DNA of 64,000 nt from Rhodothermus marinus DSM 4252 (GCF_000024845.1 NC_013501.1:1964874-2028873); one strand, 5' to 3'; counted from the stretch's first letter, positions 22,728 through 31,636 are shown. Translations and numbers: made by a program. The notes: generated by a model not told the origin, from the sequence alone.

Positions 22728-23546
22728 ATGGAACGCGCCTTTCAGTTTCTCCGGATGAACGCGCGCGAGCCTAAGCCGCGCACGCGCGGGCTGACGGAAA
22801 TCCGCGGCCCCTACTACTCGGTAATGGGTCCCAACTACCTGAAAGATGTGCTCGAGACGATGGGGGCCTACATCGATTCGCTCAAATTCGCGGGCGGCTC
22901 GTTCACGCTCATGCCGCGTCGGGTGCTCCGCGAAATCATCGACCTGTGTCATCAGTATGATGTGCTGGTTTCCACAGGAGGCTTCATCGAATACGTGGTG
23001 ACGCAGGGGCCCGAAGCCGTGCATCGCTACATTCAGGAGTGCAAAGAGCTGGGCTTCGATATTATCGAAATTTCCACGGGATTTATCACCATTCCGCCCG
23101 ACGACTGGTTGCGTCTGATCGAGGCGGTACAGAAGGCCGGGCTGAAGGCAAAGCCCGAGGTGGGGATTCAATTCGGCGCGGGAGGCGATACGCCGGCCGA
23201 ACTGCTCGAGGCCGAAGGCGTGCAGGACCCGACCTGGGCCATTCAACTGGCGCGACGCTTCCTGGAAGCCGGCGCCTACATGATCATGGTGGAATCGGAG
23301 GGCATCACCGAAAATGTCAAGAGCTGGCGCACGGACGTCGTGGCCCGCTTCATCAACGAACTGGGGCTGGAAAAACTCATGTTCGAGGCGGCCGACCCAC
23401 GCGTGTTCGCCTGGTACATCAAAAACTATGGCCCCGAGGTCAACCTGTTCGTGGACCACAGCCAGATCGTCCAGCTCGAATGCCTGCGTAGTGGCATCTG
23501 GGGCACACAGGACCTGTTTGGCCGGGTGCATACCTTCAAGGGATGA
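22728..23546 (+). CDS. comA: Phosphosulfolactate synthase (ComA family)
   Basis: Adds sulfite to phosphoenolpyruvate to give (2R)-phospho-3-sulfolactate, the first step of coenzyme M synthesis in methanogens. The family also includes bacterial proteins of uncertain role and the plant heat-stress protein HSA32. The TIM barrel shows the family stretches YIDSLKFAGGSFTLMPRRVL, STGGFIEYVVTQGPE, GFDIIEISTGFITIP, KPEVGIQFGAGGD and MIMVESEGITENVKSWR, and ends with VDHSQIVQLECLRSGIWG. The ATG at 22728 (MERAFQFLRMN) matches the start of other members; the ATG at 22701 would add nine residues. No comB, comC or comD is nearby. Single gene with its own terminator. Confidence 0.87.
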   Translation: MERAFQFLRMNAREPKPRTRGLTEIRGPYYSVMGPNYLKDVLETMGAYIDSLKFAGGSFTLMPRRVLREIIDLCHQYDVLVSTGGFIEYVVTQGPEAVHRYIQECKELGFDIIEISTGFITIPPDDWLRLIEAVQKAGLKAKPEVGIQFGAGGDTPAELLEAEGVQDPTWAIQLARRFLEAGAYMIMVESEGITENVKSWRTDVVARFINELGLEKLMFEAADPRVFAWYIKNYGPEVNLFVDHSQIVQLECLRSGIWGTQDLFGRVHTFKG

Positions 23547-23575
23547 ACAAAGTAGCTCAAAGCCATTACTCTGAC

Positions 23576-23602
23576 GGGAGACCGCTTCGGTCTCCCATTT
23601 TT
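23576..23602 (+). terminator. Terminator after the comA-like gene
   Basis: Perfect stem (GGGAGACCG at 23576-23584 against CGGTCTCCC at 23588-23596) and ATTTTT. It starts 30 bases after the stop. The rest of the gap to 23835 shows no gene and no promoter I can defend. Confidence 0.9.
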
Positions 23603-23835
23603 GTTACGGGCCTCTCGAATGCGGCAATTTGTTCCGGTGCATTTTTTTCCACAGCGGCGACGTGCTTCGCAGGATTTTGGTGAAGATGTACGGCGTCCTG
23701 TTTGAATTTGTATCTTTAAACCCGATCTGACGGACTGTTGCAGCGGGATGGTCCGTATCTTGTCAGGCCCTTTGCGGCAAAGTTATTCCTGAAGCAATCG
23801 TGAGTGTCCCTATCCAGCGAGTTGCAGCGGATATC

Positions 23836-26679
23836 ATGCGTCAGAAACGTCAGCGTCGGTTACCGCTGGCCGGAGCAGTGCTCTGGCTGGTTCTGTGGCT
23901 TCTGCCTTCTGTCGTTCATGCTCAGGAGATCCCCCAGCCCGTCCAGGAAGAGATCCGGCGGCGGGGCATGACCGTCGAGGAAGCCCGGCGGGAAGCCGAA
24001 CGCCTGGGCATCGACCTGTCGAATCCCGAGCAGGCCGCCCAGCGCGCCCGGGAATTGGGCATTCCCGAAAGCCAGATTCAGGCCATGCTGCGCGCCGCGC
24101 AGCAGGAGCAGGCGCAGCAGCTTCCTCGTATTCTTACGCACGGGGTCTATCCGGTGAGCTTTCAGGACACGCTGGCGCTCGATACGCTGCAGGCGCTGGT
24201 GGACTCACTGCGGCTGCGACGCGACTCGCTTCGACAGCGAAAGGCGAAAGCTCCTTCTGATTCGCTTCCCTACTTCGGCTACGATGTTTTCGAGAACATT
24301 CCGGACGCCTTCAAACCCAACCAGCTGGGACCGGTCGACGATCAGTACCTGGTGGGTCCGGGCGATGAGTTGCGCCTGATGGTCTGGGGTGCCACGGAGT
24401 TCGCCTACGACTTGACTGTCGACCGCGAAGGCCGCATCTTCGTGCCCAGCGTCGGGCAGTTCACGGTGGCCGGCAAGCGGCTCGACGTCCTGCGCGAGGA
24501 ACTCAAACGCTGGTTGGCCCGCAGCTACTCCGGCTTACTGGAGGACCCGCCCACGGTCTTCATGGACCTGACCGTCGCGCGTCTGCAACCGGTCTATATC
24601 TATGCCCTGGGCGAAGTGAAGCAGCCCGGCGGCTACGTGATCGCCAGTCAGTCGACGGTTTTCCAGGCGCTCTACGCCGTCGGAGGCCCGAAGATCAGCG
24701 GCTCGCTCCGCGACGTGCGCGTAGTGCGTGGTGGAAGAGTGCTGGCCCATGTGGACCTCTACGACTACCTGCTACGCGGCGAGGGACGCGAGGACGTGCG
24801 CCTGCAGAACAACGACCAGCTCTTCGTGCCACCACGCGGCAAGACGGTGGCCATCCGCGGCCAGGTGCGCCGCCCGGCTATCTACGAACTGAAAGAAAAC
24901 GAGGGACTGCGCGAGCTCATTCAGTTTGCGGCCGGACTCAAACCCGAGGCCTTCACCCGCTACGTCCGCATCGAACGCATCATCCCCTTCGAGCAGCGAC
25001 AGGACCCCTCGGTGGTGCGCGAGGTGATCACCGTGCCGCTCGACGGGGTGCTGGACGGCTCGCGCCAGGTGCCGCTCTACGACGGGGATCGCGTCGAGGT
25101 GCTCTCGGTGCTCGACGTGAGCCGCAACGGCGTCTACATCAGCGGGGCCGTCGTACATCCAGGGCTCTACGAAATCACCACGCAGGTGCGCACGATTCGC
25201 GACCTGATCGAACGGGCCGGCGGGGTGACCAGCGACGTCTACGAAGGCCGCGTCCAGCTCGTGCGCTTCAAACAGAATCCGGCCGAGCGACCGCCTTCGG
25301 TGCCAGTTACCGTTGGTGATCCAGACGACTTGGCCCTCTTGGAAAAAATGGTCACGTTGGACCTGTCGCGTATTCTGCTGGGTGATCCTGAACACAACCT
25401 GGCGCTTCAACCCGGTGATCGTATTCGTGTTTACTCAGAGCTGGATATTAATGTACCGCGTACTGTAACAATTGAGGGTAAGGTGCGCAAACCGGGGAGT
25501 TATGCGTTGCGCGACAGCATGACGGTCTACGACCTGCTCTTCCTGGGCGGAGGCCTCTTCGACGAAGAATTTCGCAAGGAAGTCTATCTGGAACGCGCCG
25601 ACCTGATTCGCAAGGCCGAACACGGTACGGAAGAGATCATCATCCCGTTTAACCTGGCCGAAGCGCTGCGTAACGAAGGGGCCGGACGGGCGCTGCTGCA
25701 ACCGGGCGATCGCATTCGCATCTATCCGGTCGACGTGCAGGAAATCCGGGATAAGTTCGTCACGATCAGCGGCGCCGTCAAAAATCCGGGACAGTACCGC
25801 TGGCAGGAGAATATGACGCTGGAAGACCTGATCCTGCGAGCCGGCGGCTTTACGGAAGACGCGCTGCTGGACTGGGCCGAGGTGACACGTCTGCCGAAAG
25901 GGGCCGATCCGGAGCAGTTCGAGCAGCTGGCCGTGCGCATCGAGGTGCCCATGGCCGAGGATATCGACGACGTGGAGGTCGTCTCGTTCGCGCTGGACGA
26001 TACGGCCCGGGCGCTGCGCGGAGCACGGACGTTCCGGTTGCAGCACCGCGACCGCGTCTACATCCGCAGCAATCCGGCCTTCCGGCCGCAGCAGACCGTG
26101 ACTGTCTCGGGTGAGGTCTGGTATCCGGGCACCTACACGATCCTGCGCGAAAACGAAACGCTGGCCGACGTGCTACAGCGGGCCGGTGGCGTGCGGCCTA
26201 CAGGCTACCTGAAGGGGGCCCGCCTGATCCGCGGCGGCCTGCCCGTGGTGATCGACATGGAGCGGGCCCTTCGGCGGGATCCCCGTCACAACGTCATTCT
26301 CCTGCCGGGCGACGAAATCCGTGTGCCGCCCAGGCCCGGCACCGTGGTGGTACGCGGCAATGTGCGGCGTCCGGGTCTGGTGAAGCATGTCCCCGGCCGA
26401 CGCGTGGGCTACTACCTCGAACGGGCCGGTGGCCTGGACGAAGACTCGAAAGTCATCCTGGTCACACAGGCCGACGGCGGTACCTACCCGGTCTATCTGG
26501 GCCTGAAGGGCTGGTTCCAGCGCGATCCGGTGGTGGACGAAGGCGCCATCATCGAAGTCGTGCGCAAACCGCCTGAAGAAAAGCGCCAGGTGACGTTCGA
26601 CATCGGCAAAACGCTGACCGACATCGCCTCGATCGCCGCCAGCACGCTTACCATCATCGCACTGGCCCGACGACTTTAG
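23836..26679 (+). CDS. SLBB-repeat polysaccharide export protein
   Basis: A 947-residue secreted protein of the Wza/Poly_export class. The ATG at 23836 gives a clean signal peptide (hydrophobic core about residues 12-27, cleavage after VVHA); a GTG twelve codons upstream spoils it. The first 150 residues are charged and coiled. Then comes the Poly_export domain with the DDQYLVGPGDELRLMVWG stretch. It is followed by a long series of SLBB domains recognisable by repeats such as YISGAVVHPGLYEI, TIEGKVRKPGSYALRD, TISGAVKNPGQYRW and TVSGEVWYPGTYTI. The C-terminus has a hydrophobic helix suited to the outer-membrane ring. It probably forms the outer-membrane exit for an exopolysaccharide. Wza is about 380 residues, so this is a multi-SLBB variant. 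Confidence 0.9.
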   Translation: MRQKRQRRLPLAGAVLWLVLWLLPSVVHAQEIPQPVQEEIRRRGMTVEEARREAERLGIDLSNPEQAAQRARELGIPESQIQAMLRAAQQEQAQQLPRILTHGVYPVSFQDTLALDTLQALVDSLRLRRDSLRQRKAKAPSDSLPYFGYDVFENIPDAFKPNQLGPVDDQYLVGPGDELRLMVWGATEFAYDLTVDREGRIFVPSVGQFTVAGKRLDVLREELKRWLARSYSGLLEDPPTVFMDLTVARLQPVYIYALGEVKQPGGYVIASQSTVFQALYAVGGPKISGSLRDVRVVRGGRVLAHVDLYDYLLRGEGREDVRLQNNDQLFVPPRGKTVAIRGQVRRPAIYELKENEGLRELIQFAAGLKPEAFTRYVRIERIIPFEQRQDPSVVREVITVPLDGVLDGSRQVPLYDGDRVEVLSVLDVSRNGVYISGAVVHPGLYEITTQVRTIRDLIERAGGVTSDVYEGRVQLVRFKQNPAERPPSVPVTVGDPDDLALLEKMVTLDLSRILLGDPEHNLALQPGDRIRVYSELDINVPRTVTIEGKVRKPGSYALRDSMTVYDLLFLGGGLFDEEFRKEVYLERADLIRKAEHGTEEIIIPFNLAEALRNEGAGRALLQPGDRIRIYPVDVQEIRDKFVTISGAVKNPGQYRWQENMTLEDLILRAGGFTEDALLDWAEVTRLPKGADPEQFEQLAVRIEVPMAEDIDDVEVVSFALDDTARALRGARTFRLQHRDRVYIRSNPAFRPQQTVTVSGEVWYPGTYTILRENETLADVLQRAGGVRPTGYLKGARLIRGGLPVVIDMERALRRDPRHNVILLPGDEIRVPPRPGTVVVRGNVRRPGLVKHVPGRRVGYYLERAGGLDEDSKVILVTQADGGTYPVYLGLKGWFQRDPVVDEGAIIEVVRKPPEEKRQVTFDIGKTLTDIASIAASTLTIIALARRL

Positions 26680-26979
26680 GCGCCTTCCGGTCCACCGACC
26701 CTACCGCCCCCGCAGCATAGTGGACCGGTGGCGGGCCTCGATCGTCCTCAATACCGGAAGGCTCCGAGTTCAGGCGGGCGCGATCGAATCCGGAAAGGTT
26801 TTAACCCGACGGCGGTCTGGATGACGGCCGTCGCCATGCTTTCTGGTCAACTTTTCCCGGAACACTTTGCCCTCACCGAAATCCCGAGGCGTACCGCTCG
26901 CAACAGCCGGCCCGTCCCATTACAAACCTGCGCGCCGACCGCCGGTATAATGTTCGCATCCGCATGAAGTGCAGCCAAG
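26680..26979. other. Intergenic region with an inverted repeat
   Basis: About 300 bases between the SLBB gene and the glycosyltransferase. A perfect 9-base inverted repeat (CCGGTCCAC at 26687-26695, GTGGACCGG at 26720-26728) lies 8 bases after the stop but has no T-tract, so it may be an RNA stabilising hairpin rather than an intrinsic terminator. No gene or clear promoter was found. Confidence 0.45.
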
Positions 26980-28170
26980 ATGCAGCCAGCCCCTTCCGTT
27001 TCCGTCATCATCGTTTCGTGGAACGCGCGGCATCTGCTGGAGCGGTGCCTGCCGTCGGTAGTGGCCACCGACTATCCGAATCTGGAGATCATCCTGGCCG
27101 ACAACGGCTCCACGGACGGCTCGGCCGAATGGGTGGCCGCCACGTTTCCGGAGGTTCGCATCGTCCGGCATCCGGAAAACTGGGCCTTCTGCCGGGGCAA
27201 CAACGAAGCAATTCCGCATGCCCGGGGCCGGTACGTCGTGCTGCTCAACAACGACGTAGAGGTGCCGCCTGAGTGGCTCTGGCCCCTGGTACGCCGCATG
27301 GAAGCCGACCCGAAGATTGGTGCCGTACAGCCCAAGCTGCGCCAGTACCATCGGCGCACCCACTTCGAGTATGCCGGCGCGGCCGGCGGCTTTCTGGACC
27401 GCTACGGCTATCCATTCACACGCGGCCGCATTTTCGACACCGTCGAGCCGGACGAAGGGCAGTACGACGACCACGGCCCCATCTTCTGGGCCACCGGCGC
27501 CGCCATCATGCTCCGCCGGGAAGCACTGGACCGCGTGGGATTGCTCGACGAGCACTTCGTGCTGCACATGGAAGAGATCGACCTGTGCTGGCGGCTCCAG
27601 CGAGCCGGCTATCGCGTCGAGCTGGTACCGGAAAGCGTGGTCTACCATCTGGGCGGCAGCTCCCTCCCCCGCCACGATCCCCGCAAGACGTACTACAATT
27701 TTCGAAACAGCCTGCTGCTGCTTTATAAAAACCTGCCTCCGGCGGCATGGCGGCGTACGTTTCCCGTGCGCGCCGTGCTCGACGTGCTGGCGTTTCTACG
27801 CTTTGTGCTACTGGGCAAATGGGGCGATGCGGCCGCCGTCGTGCGGGCCTACCGGGATGCCCACCGCATGCGCCACCTCTACCGGGATCAACGCCCGATG
27901 AACGGTGAAGCCGCCGTGCTTCCTCCCTATCGGGGTAGCATTGCGCTGGATTACTTCCTGCTTCGACGAAGGCGCTTTCGCGAGTTGCCCGCGCGACGTT
28001 TCTCAATCCATGGCGGCGGGCGTAAGCCGACGGCGTGCCGTCCACTGCTCGTACTGCACGGCAAAGGCCACGGCCGCCAGCACCAGCACCATCCCCACGA
28101 CCGAGAGGGCAGGCGGCACCTCTTCGAACAGCAGATAGGCCAGCAGCGAGGCCCCGACCGGCTCCAGTAG
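26980..28170 (+). CDS. Family 2 glycosyltransferase
   Basis: Transfers a sugar from a nucleotide donor, probably to a lipid-linked or rhamnan-like polysaccharide. The GT2 (GT-A) fold begins at once: SVSVIIVSWNARHLLERCL, then ADNGSTDGSAEW, LLNNDVEVPPEW (DxD-like), GAAIMLRREALDRVGLLDEHF and the catalytic-loop HMEEIDLCWRLQRAGYRVELVPE. This is the rhamnosyltransferase-like WcaE/GT2_like_b type. The real domain ends near residue 340. The last 55 or so residues (GKGHGRQHQHHPHD and after) are His/Gln/Arg-rich and overlap antisense to the EamA gene by 168 bases, which looks like read-through past a lost stop. Confidence 0.9.
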   Translation: MQPAPSVSVIIVSWNARHLLERCLPSVVATDYPNLEIILADNGSTDGSAEWVAATFPEVRIVRHPENWAFCRGNNEAIPHARGRYVVLLNNDVEVPPEWLWPLVRRMEADPKIGAVQPKLRQYHRRTHFEYAGAAGGFLDRYGYPFTRGRIFDTVEPDEGQYDDHGPIFWATGAAIMLRREALDRVGLLDEHFVLHMEEIDLCWRLQRAGYRVELVPESVVYHLGGSSLPRHDPRKTYYNFRNSLLLLYKNLPPAAWRRTFPVRAVLDVLAFLRFVLLGKWGDAAAVVRAYRDAHRMRHLYRDQRPMNGEAAVLPPYRGSIALDYFLLRRRRFRELPARRFSIHGGGRKPTACRPLLVLHGKGHGRQHQHHPHDREGRRHLFEQQIGQQRGPDRLQ

Positions 28171-28926
28171 CGAAAGCAGGCCCAGCCAGGCGGCCGGAAT
28201 GTACTTCACGCTGTAGTTGAAGGACCCGTGCCCGAGGATCTGCGGCCCCAGCGCCATCAGCGCACAGAGCGCGTAAAAGCGCGGGCTGTAGCCCCAGAGT
28301 GGAACGCCCAGCAACAGCGTCGGCACGAAAGCCGTCAACGCCGCCACCAGGTACAGCGGGAAGACGTAGGCCAGCCAGGAAATGCGCTGCCGGACGACCC
28401 GGCCGATGAGCAGATACAGGCTGACCAGCAGCGCGCCAGCGAGCGCCAGCGCGTTGCCCAGCAGAGGCTGCGGGCCGGTCTCCAGACCGGTATGGTCGCC
28501 CCATCCGATCAGCGCAGCGCCCACGACGGCCAGTCCGATGGCCGCCACCACGGGCAGGGCCAGGCGCTCCCCCAGCCACCAGAACCCCAGCGCCGCCAGG
28601 AAGACCGGACTCAGGCACACCAGCACCGAGGCGCTCGCCACCGAGGTGTAAAACAGGGAGAGAATCCAGACGACAAAGTGCAGTCCCAGAAAAATGCCGG
28701 CGAGCAACGTCAGCGCTGCTTCCCGTCGGGAGAGCCGGTTTGCGCGAAGCTGGGGCAGGGCGAACGGCGCCAGCATGACGACGGCCAGCAACGTGCGCCA
28801 GAAGGCGATCGCCAGCCCCGGAGCTTCTTCGCCGGCCCATCGCACCAGGATCGGGCTGGCCGAAAAGCTCAGCAGTCCCAGGGCCAGCATGGGATAGACC
28901 CGAAGCGGAATCTGCCGACCGATCAT
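28003..28926 (-). CDS. EamA/DMT-family transporter
   Basis: 307 residues with ten predicted membrane helices in two EamA repeats. The first runs from about residue 10 (LGLLSFSASPILVRWAGEEAPGLAIAFWRTLLA) and the second from about 160. RhaT/YdcZ-like proteins of this superfamily export amino acids or other small metabolites; the substrate cannot be told. It follows the DUF4293 gene by 16 bases on the minus strand and is convergent with the glycosyltransferase. Confidence 0.9.
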   Translation of the reverse strand: MIGRQIPLRVYPMLALGLLSFSASPILVRWAGEEAPGLAIAFWRTLLAVVMLAPFALPQLRANRLSRREAALTLLAGIFLGLHFVVWILSLFYTSVASASVLVCLSPVFLAALGFWWLGERLALPVVAAIGLAVVGAALIGWGDHTGLETGPQPLLGNALALAGALLVSLYLLIGRVVRQRISWLAYVFPLYLVAALTAFVPTLLLGVPLWGYSPRFYALCALMALGPQILGHGSFNYSVKYIPAAWLGLLSLLEPVGASLLAYLLFEEVPPALSVVGMVLVLAAVAFAVQYEQWTARRRLTPAAMD

Positions 28927-28942
28927 GCAGCGCCCCGCCCGC

Positions 28943-29368
28943 TCAGCGCAGCCGATCCATCGACCGGATCAGCGCAATATCTCGTTCGATACCCCGACGC
29001 GCCAGCCAGAGTAGCAGATAGGCAAGCACGGGCAGGCCGATCCAGAGCACCCGGTCCCAGAGGATTCCACTCTCCGAACGCACGCCCAGCATGCCGCTCA
29101 GATACAGCCCGCCCAGGTACACCACGGCCATCAGCAGCACGCCCACCTGTTCGAAGACCACCAGCGTTCGCTGACGCTCCAGGCGGCGGTACTGAAAGAT
29201 GATCACCACCGCTCCGAGAGCCAGCAGCACAGACAGCCCGCGGGCAACCGGTCCGATCCAGGCGTGCGGTGCCGACTCCAGCAGATGCCAGGGCCCCGGT
29301 GTCAGGCCCAGCCAGAGCAGCACCAGCCCCGCCAGCAGCAGATAAACCGATTGAATACGCTGAATCAT
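28943..29368 (-). CDS. DUF4293 family membrane protein
   Basis: 141 residues starting MIQRIQSVYLLLAGLVLL, the characteristic opening of DUF4293 proteins found in Bacteroidota and relatives. Four hydrophobic segments are visible (about 5-25, 40-60, 72-93, 105-125). The function is unknown. It sits between a terminator (29386-29412) and the EamA gene and is probably co-transcribed with the latter. Confidence 0.85.
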   Translation of the reverse strand: MIQRIQSVYLLLAGLVLLWLGLTPGPWHLLESAPHAWIGPVARGLSVLLALGAVVIIFQYRRLERQRTLVVFEQVGVLLMAVVYLGGLYLSGMLGVRSESGILWDRVLWIGLPVLAYLLLWLARRGIERDIALIRSMDRLR

Positions 29369-29385
29369 AAGCCCGGCTATGCATA

Positions 29386-29412
29386 GAAAAGCCCCGCCGA
29401 AGCAGGGCTTTC
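29386..29412 (-). terminator. Terminator of the tolQ/exbD operon
   Basis: Stem AGCCCCGC (29390-29397) against GCAGGGCT (29402-29409) with one G-U pair. On the minus strand it is followed by TTTTCT. It lies about 25 bases downstream of the last exbD stop. Confidence 0.8.
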
Positions 29413-29436
29413 TTGAATCATACAGGTAGGGATCGA

Positions 29437-29895
29437 CTACGACGCAGGCGCCTCAGGCCGCGCCGAGTAGTTGATGCGAAGCGTTCCGGCCTCCCGAAGT
29501 TCCTGCTGCACGTCGTAGACCAGCTTCATCCTGGCGTCCTGATCGATACGCAGCGACACGATCAGCTTGGGCTGCTCCAGCAGCTTGTTGTACATGATCG
29601 TGCGGATCAACGTGAGATCGTCGATCAACGCGTCATCGATCTGGACCCGCGTTTCACCTAACCGTCCATCGGGTTTTTTGTGCGGACCGATATAAATGTA
29701 GGAAAGCAGGCGCTTCTGGTCGATCTTGGTCAGCGCCTCGGCCCGTGGCAGGAGCGTCCGCACCTGGATAGTCGTCTCCCGCAGCACCGTGCTGACCATG
29801 AAGAAGATCAGCAGCATGAAAATGATGTCCGGGAGCGAGGCGGTGGGGATCGCCTGCTTGGTTTCCGCCTTCTTTTTAAAGTGCTGCGAAGCCAT
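29437..29895 (-). CDS. ExbD/TolR-family protein 2
   Basis: 152 residues with one membrane helix near the N-terminus (SLPDIIFMLLIFFMVSTVL), which carries the membrane aspartate of ExbD/TolR in PDIIFMLL. The periplasmic domain follows. It is part of a proton-motive-force-driven energiser for outer-membrane transport or integrity. Last gene of the operon, 16 bases after exbD 1. The two ExbD copies differ in size and loop sequence, suggesting a hetero-complex rather than a recent duplication. Confidence 0.9.
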   Translation of the reverse strand: MASQHFKKKAETKQAIPTASLPDIIFMLLIFFMVSTVLRETTIQVRTLLPRAEALTKIDQKRLLSYIYIGPHKKPDGRLGETRVQIDDALIDDLTLIRTIMYNKLLEQPKLIVSLRIDQDARMKLVYDVQQELREAGTLRINYSARPEAPAS

Positions 29896-29911
29896 CGTTT
29901 ACATCGAATAC

Positions 29912-30466
29912 TTAGCAATCAGGCTCTGCCACCGAAATCTGGGCCGGAATGATTTCACGAATCTGATTTTCGTCATCCGGTCCCAGCGTGGCCCGGTAGG
30001 CGTTGTAGTTGGGATAGCCCAGTTTCCGCGCCTCGGCGTCCCAGAGCTCGAAGTAGGCCATCCAGACCTCGTCGAGCACCTGGATATACGTATTGTAAGA
30101 AGTCTCGCAGTCCGTCTTGATCGACACGACGGCCTTCTGCGGACTTTCGGCGTAATTGGGATCCGCGCCGTTGTTGGTAATGTGCTTTTTGACCTCTTCG
30201 CGGATCTGCTGAATCGAAGCCACCTGATCTTCGATCAGCACCTGGCCCTGGGCATTGACCAGGATTTTGAGCATGTTGCGTTCCCGCACCGGCGGCGGTT
30301 CCTGATCTTCTTCCAGCTTGGGCGGCAGCGTCATGCCGATCCCCGTATCCACGTCGATCGTCGTGGTCACCAGGAAGAAGATCAGCAGCAGGAACGCGAT
30401 GTCGGCCATCGAAGCCGTGGGAATTTCGGCCTCCTGGCGCTTTTTCTTTTTCAGCAGCCCGGCCAT
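29912..30466 (-). CDS. ExbD/TolR-family protein 1
   Basis: 184 residues. A basic cytoplasmic start (LLKKKKRQEAEIPTASMAD) leads into the membrane helix ADIAFLLLIFFLVTTTIDVDTG with the conserved Asp. An extended periplasmic domain follows, with PPKLEEDQEPPPVRERN at its start. The proline-rich periplasmic linker resembles ExbD proteins of Bacteroidota. Sits 15 bases after the 91-residue membrane gene. Confidence 0.9.
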   Translation of the reverse strand: MAGLLKKKKRQEAEIPTASMADIAFLLLIFFLVTTTIDVDTGIGMTLPPKLEEDQEPPPVRERNMLKILVNAQGQVLIEDQVASIQQIREEVKKHITNNGADPNYAESPQKAVVSIKTDCETSYNTYIQVLDEVWMAYFELWDAEARKLGYPNYNAYRATLGPDDENQIREIIPAQISVAEPDC

Positions 30467-30481
30467 AACCTCACGTCCGAT

Positions 30482-30757
30482 TTAAAAGCTGAACATGTTC
30501 CGCAGCCCCGAAAGCAGCAGGGCAATGGCGGTCAACACAAACATCACCAGTACGGTGATCACGCCGGCCTGCGCCCAGCTCCCTACCGTGAAGCCCAGCA
30601 CGACCATCAGTAGCACGGGCAACACGACGATCAGCATCGAAATCGGACTGATCTTCCCGTAGGTCAGGTTACGCAGGCCAAAAATCACCTGGGCTATCAG
30701 CCCCAGCCCCAGCAGGATCAGAGCCGCCCAGATGGCCAGAGGAACAATGCCTTCCAT
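30482..30757 (-). CDS. Small three-helix membrane protein of the Tol/Exb operon
   Basis: 91 residues with three hydrophobic segments (about 4-26, 38-58 and 62-82) and almost no soluble part. It lies between tolQ and exbD 1 on the same strand with short spacers. It is not a TolQ or ExbD fragment. No family is recognised with certainty. Its position suggests an accessory membrane subunit of the energiser complex. Confidence 0.75.
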   Translation of the reverse strand: MEGIVPLAIWAALILLGLGLIAQVIFGLRNLTYGKISPISMLIVVLPVLLMVVLGFTVGSWAQAGVITVLVMFVLTAIALLLSGLRNMFSF

Positions 30758-30799
30758 AGTTGCCGGTTCGCTTTTTCTTTGAAAAAGTTCCGCTCAGGC

Positions 30800-31525
30800 T
30801 TACGACTGCTTGGACGCTTCCGCCTTCTCGGCTGCGGTCAGCGGCCGCCCGGCCTGCATCAGCACCAGCGAGTCGATCAGCTCGATCGAGGCCTCCTCCA
30901 TGTCCACCACGATCCGGTCGATCTTCGAAACCGCGTAGTTATAGAAGAACTGCAGGATGATGGCCGTGATCAGACCGAAGACCGTGGTAAGCAGGGCCAC
31001 CTTGATACCACCGGCCACCAGGCTGGGCGAAATGTCACCGGCCTGTTCGATGGCGTCGAAGGCCTGCACCATGCCGACGACCGTACCGAGGAAGCCGAAC
31101 ATCGGGGCCAGCGAGATGAACAGCGACAGCCACACCAGCCCGCGTTCCAGAAAGCTCATCTCGATCGAACCGTACGATACGATCGCCTTCTCGACGGCTT
31201 CGATACCCTCGTCGGCCCGGAGCAGCCCGGCCTGGAAAACCGAAGCCACCGGTCCGCGCGTCTTGGCGCAGATTTCCTCGGCCGCCTGAATACCGCCCTC
31301 CTCCAGCGCTTTCTTCACCTGAAGAATGAACTTGCGCGTGTTGATGTCGGCCAGGTTCAGCGTGATGATCCGCTCGAAGGCAATGGCCAGACCGATAATG
31401 AGCGAAATCAAGACCGGCCACATGAATTCGCCGCCTTCGTTGAAGCGCTGGACCAGGACGTTAATGAAGCCTTCTTCTCCGGCGGCAGCCTGAGGCAGCA
31501 TCAGCAGCAGGCTCAGCAGTTCCAT
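30800..31525 (-). CDS. MotA/TolQ/ExbB proton channel family protein
   Basis: 241 residues from the ATG at 31525, chosen because AAGGAGGAAACC lies just before it; a longer upstream frame has no such site. Three membrane helices (about residues 5-20 signal-like, 28-50, 135-160, 175-200) surround the conserved cytoplasmic loop. The ERGLVWLSLFISLAPMFGFLGTVVGMVQAFDAI stretch is the family signature. It forms the proton-conducting pentamer that energises ExbD. First gene of the tolQ-small membrane-exbD-exbD operon, 111 bases downstream of the S41 protease stop. Confidence 0.94.
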   Translation of the reverse strand: MELLSLLLMLPQAAAGEEGFINVLVQRFNEGGEFMWPVLISLIIGLAIAFERIITLNLADINTRKFILQVKKALEEGGIQAAEEICAKTRGPVASVFQAGLLRADEGIEAVEKAIVSYGSIEMSFLERGLVWLSLFISLAPMFGFLGTVVGMVQAFDAIEQAGDISPSLVAGGIKVALLTTVFGLITAIILQFFYNYAVSKIDRIVVDMEEASIELIDSLVLMQAGRPLTAAEKAEASKQS

Positions 31526-31636
31526 GGACGGTTTCCTCCTTCTGGTTGGTGCTTTACTCCTTTCGTGTAAGCGTTGCCGGAGATGACCACCCCCGGCCTG
31601 CAATCCGCCCCATATTACCGAATTTCTTCCGCAGAG

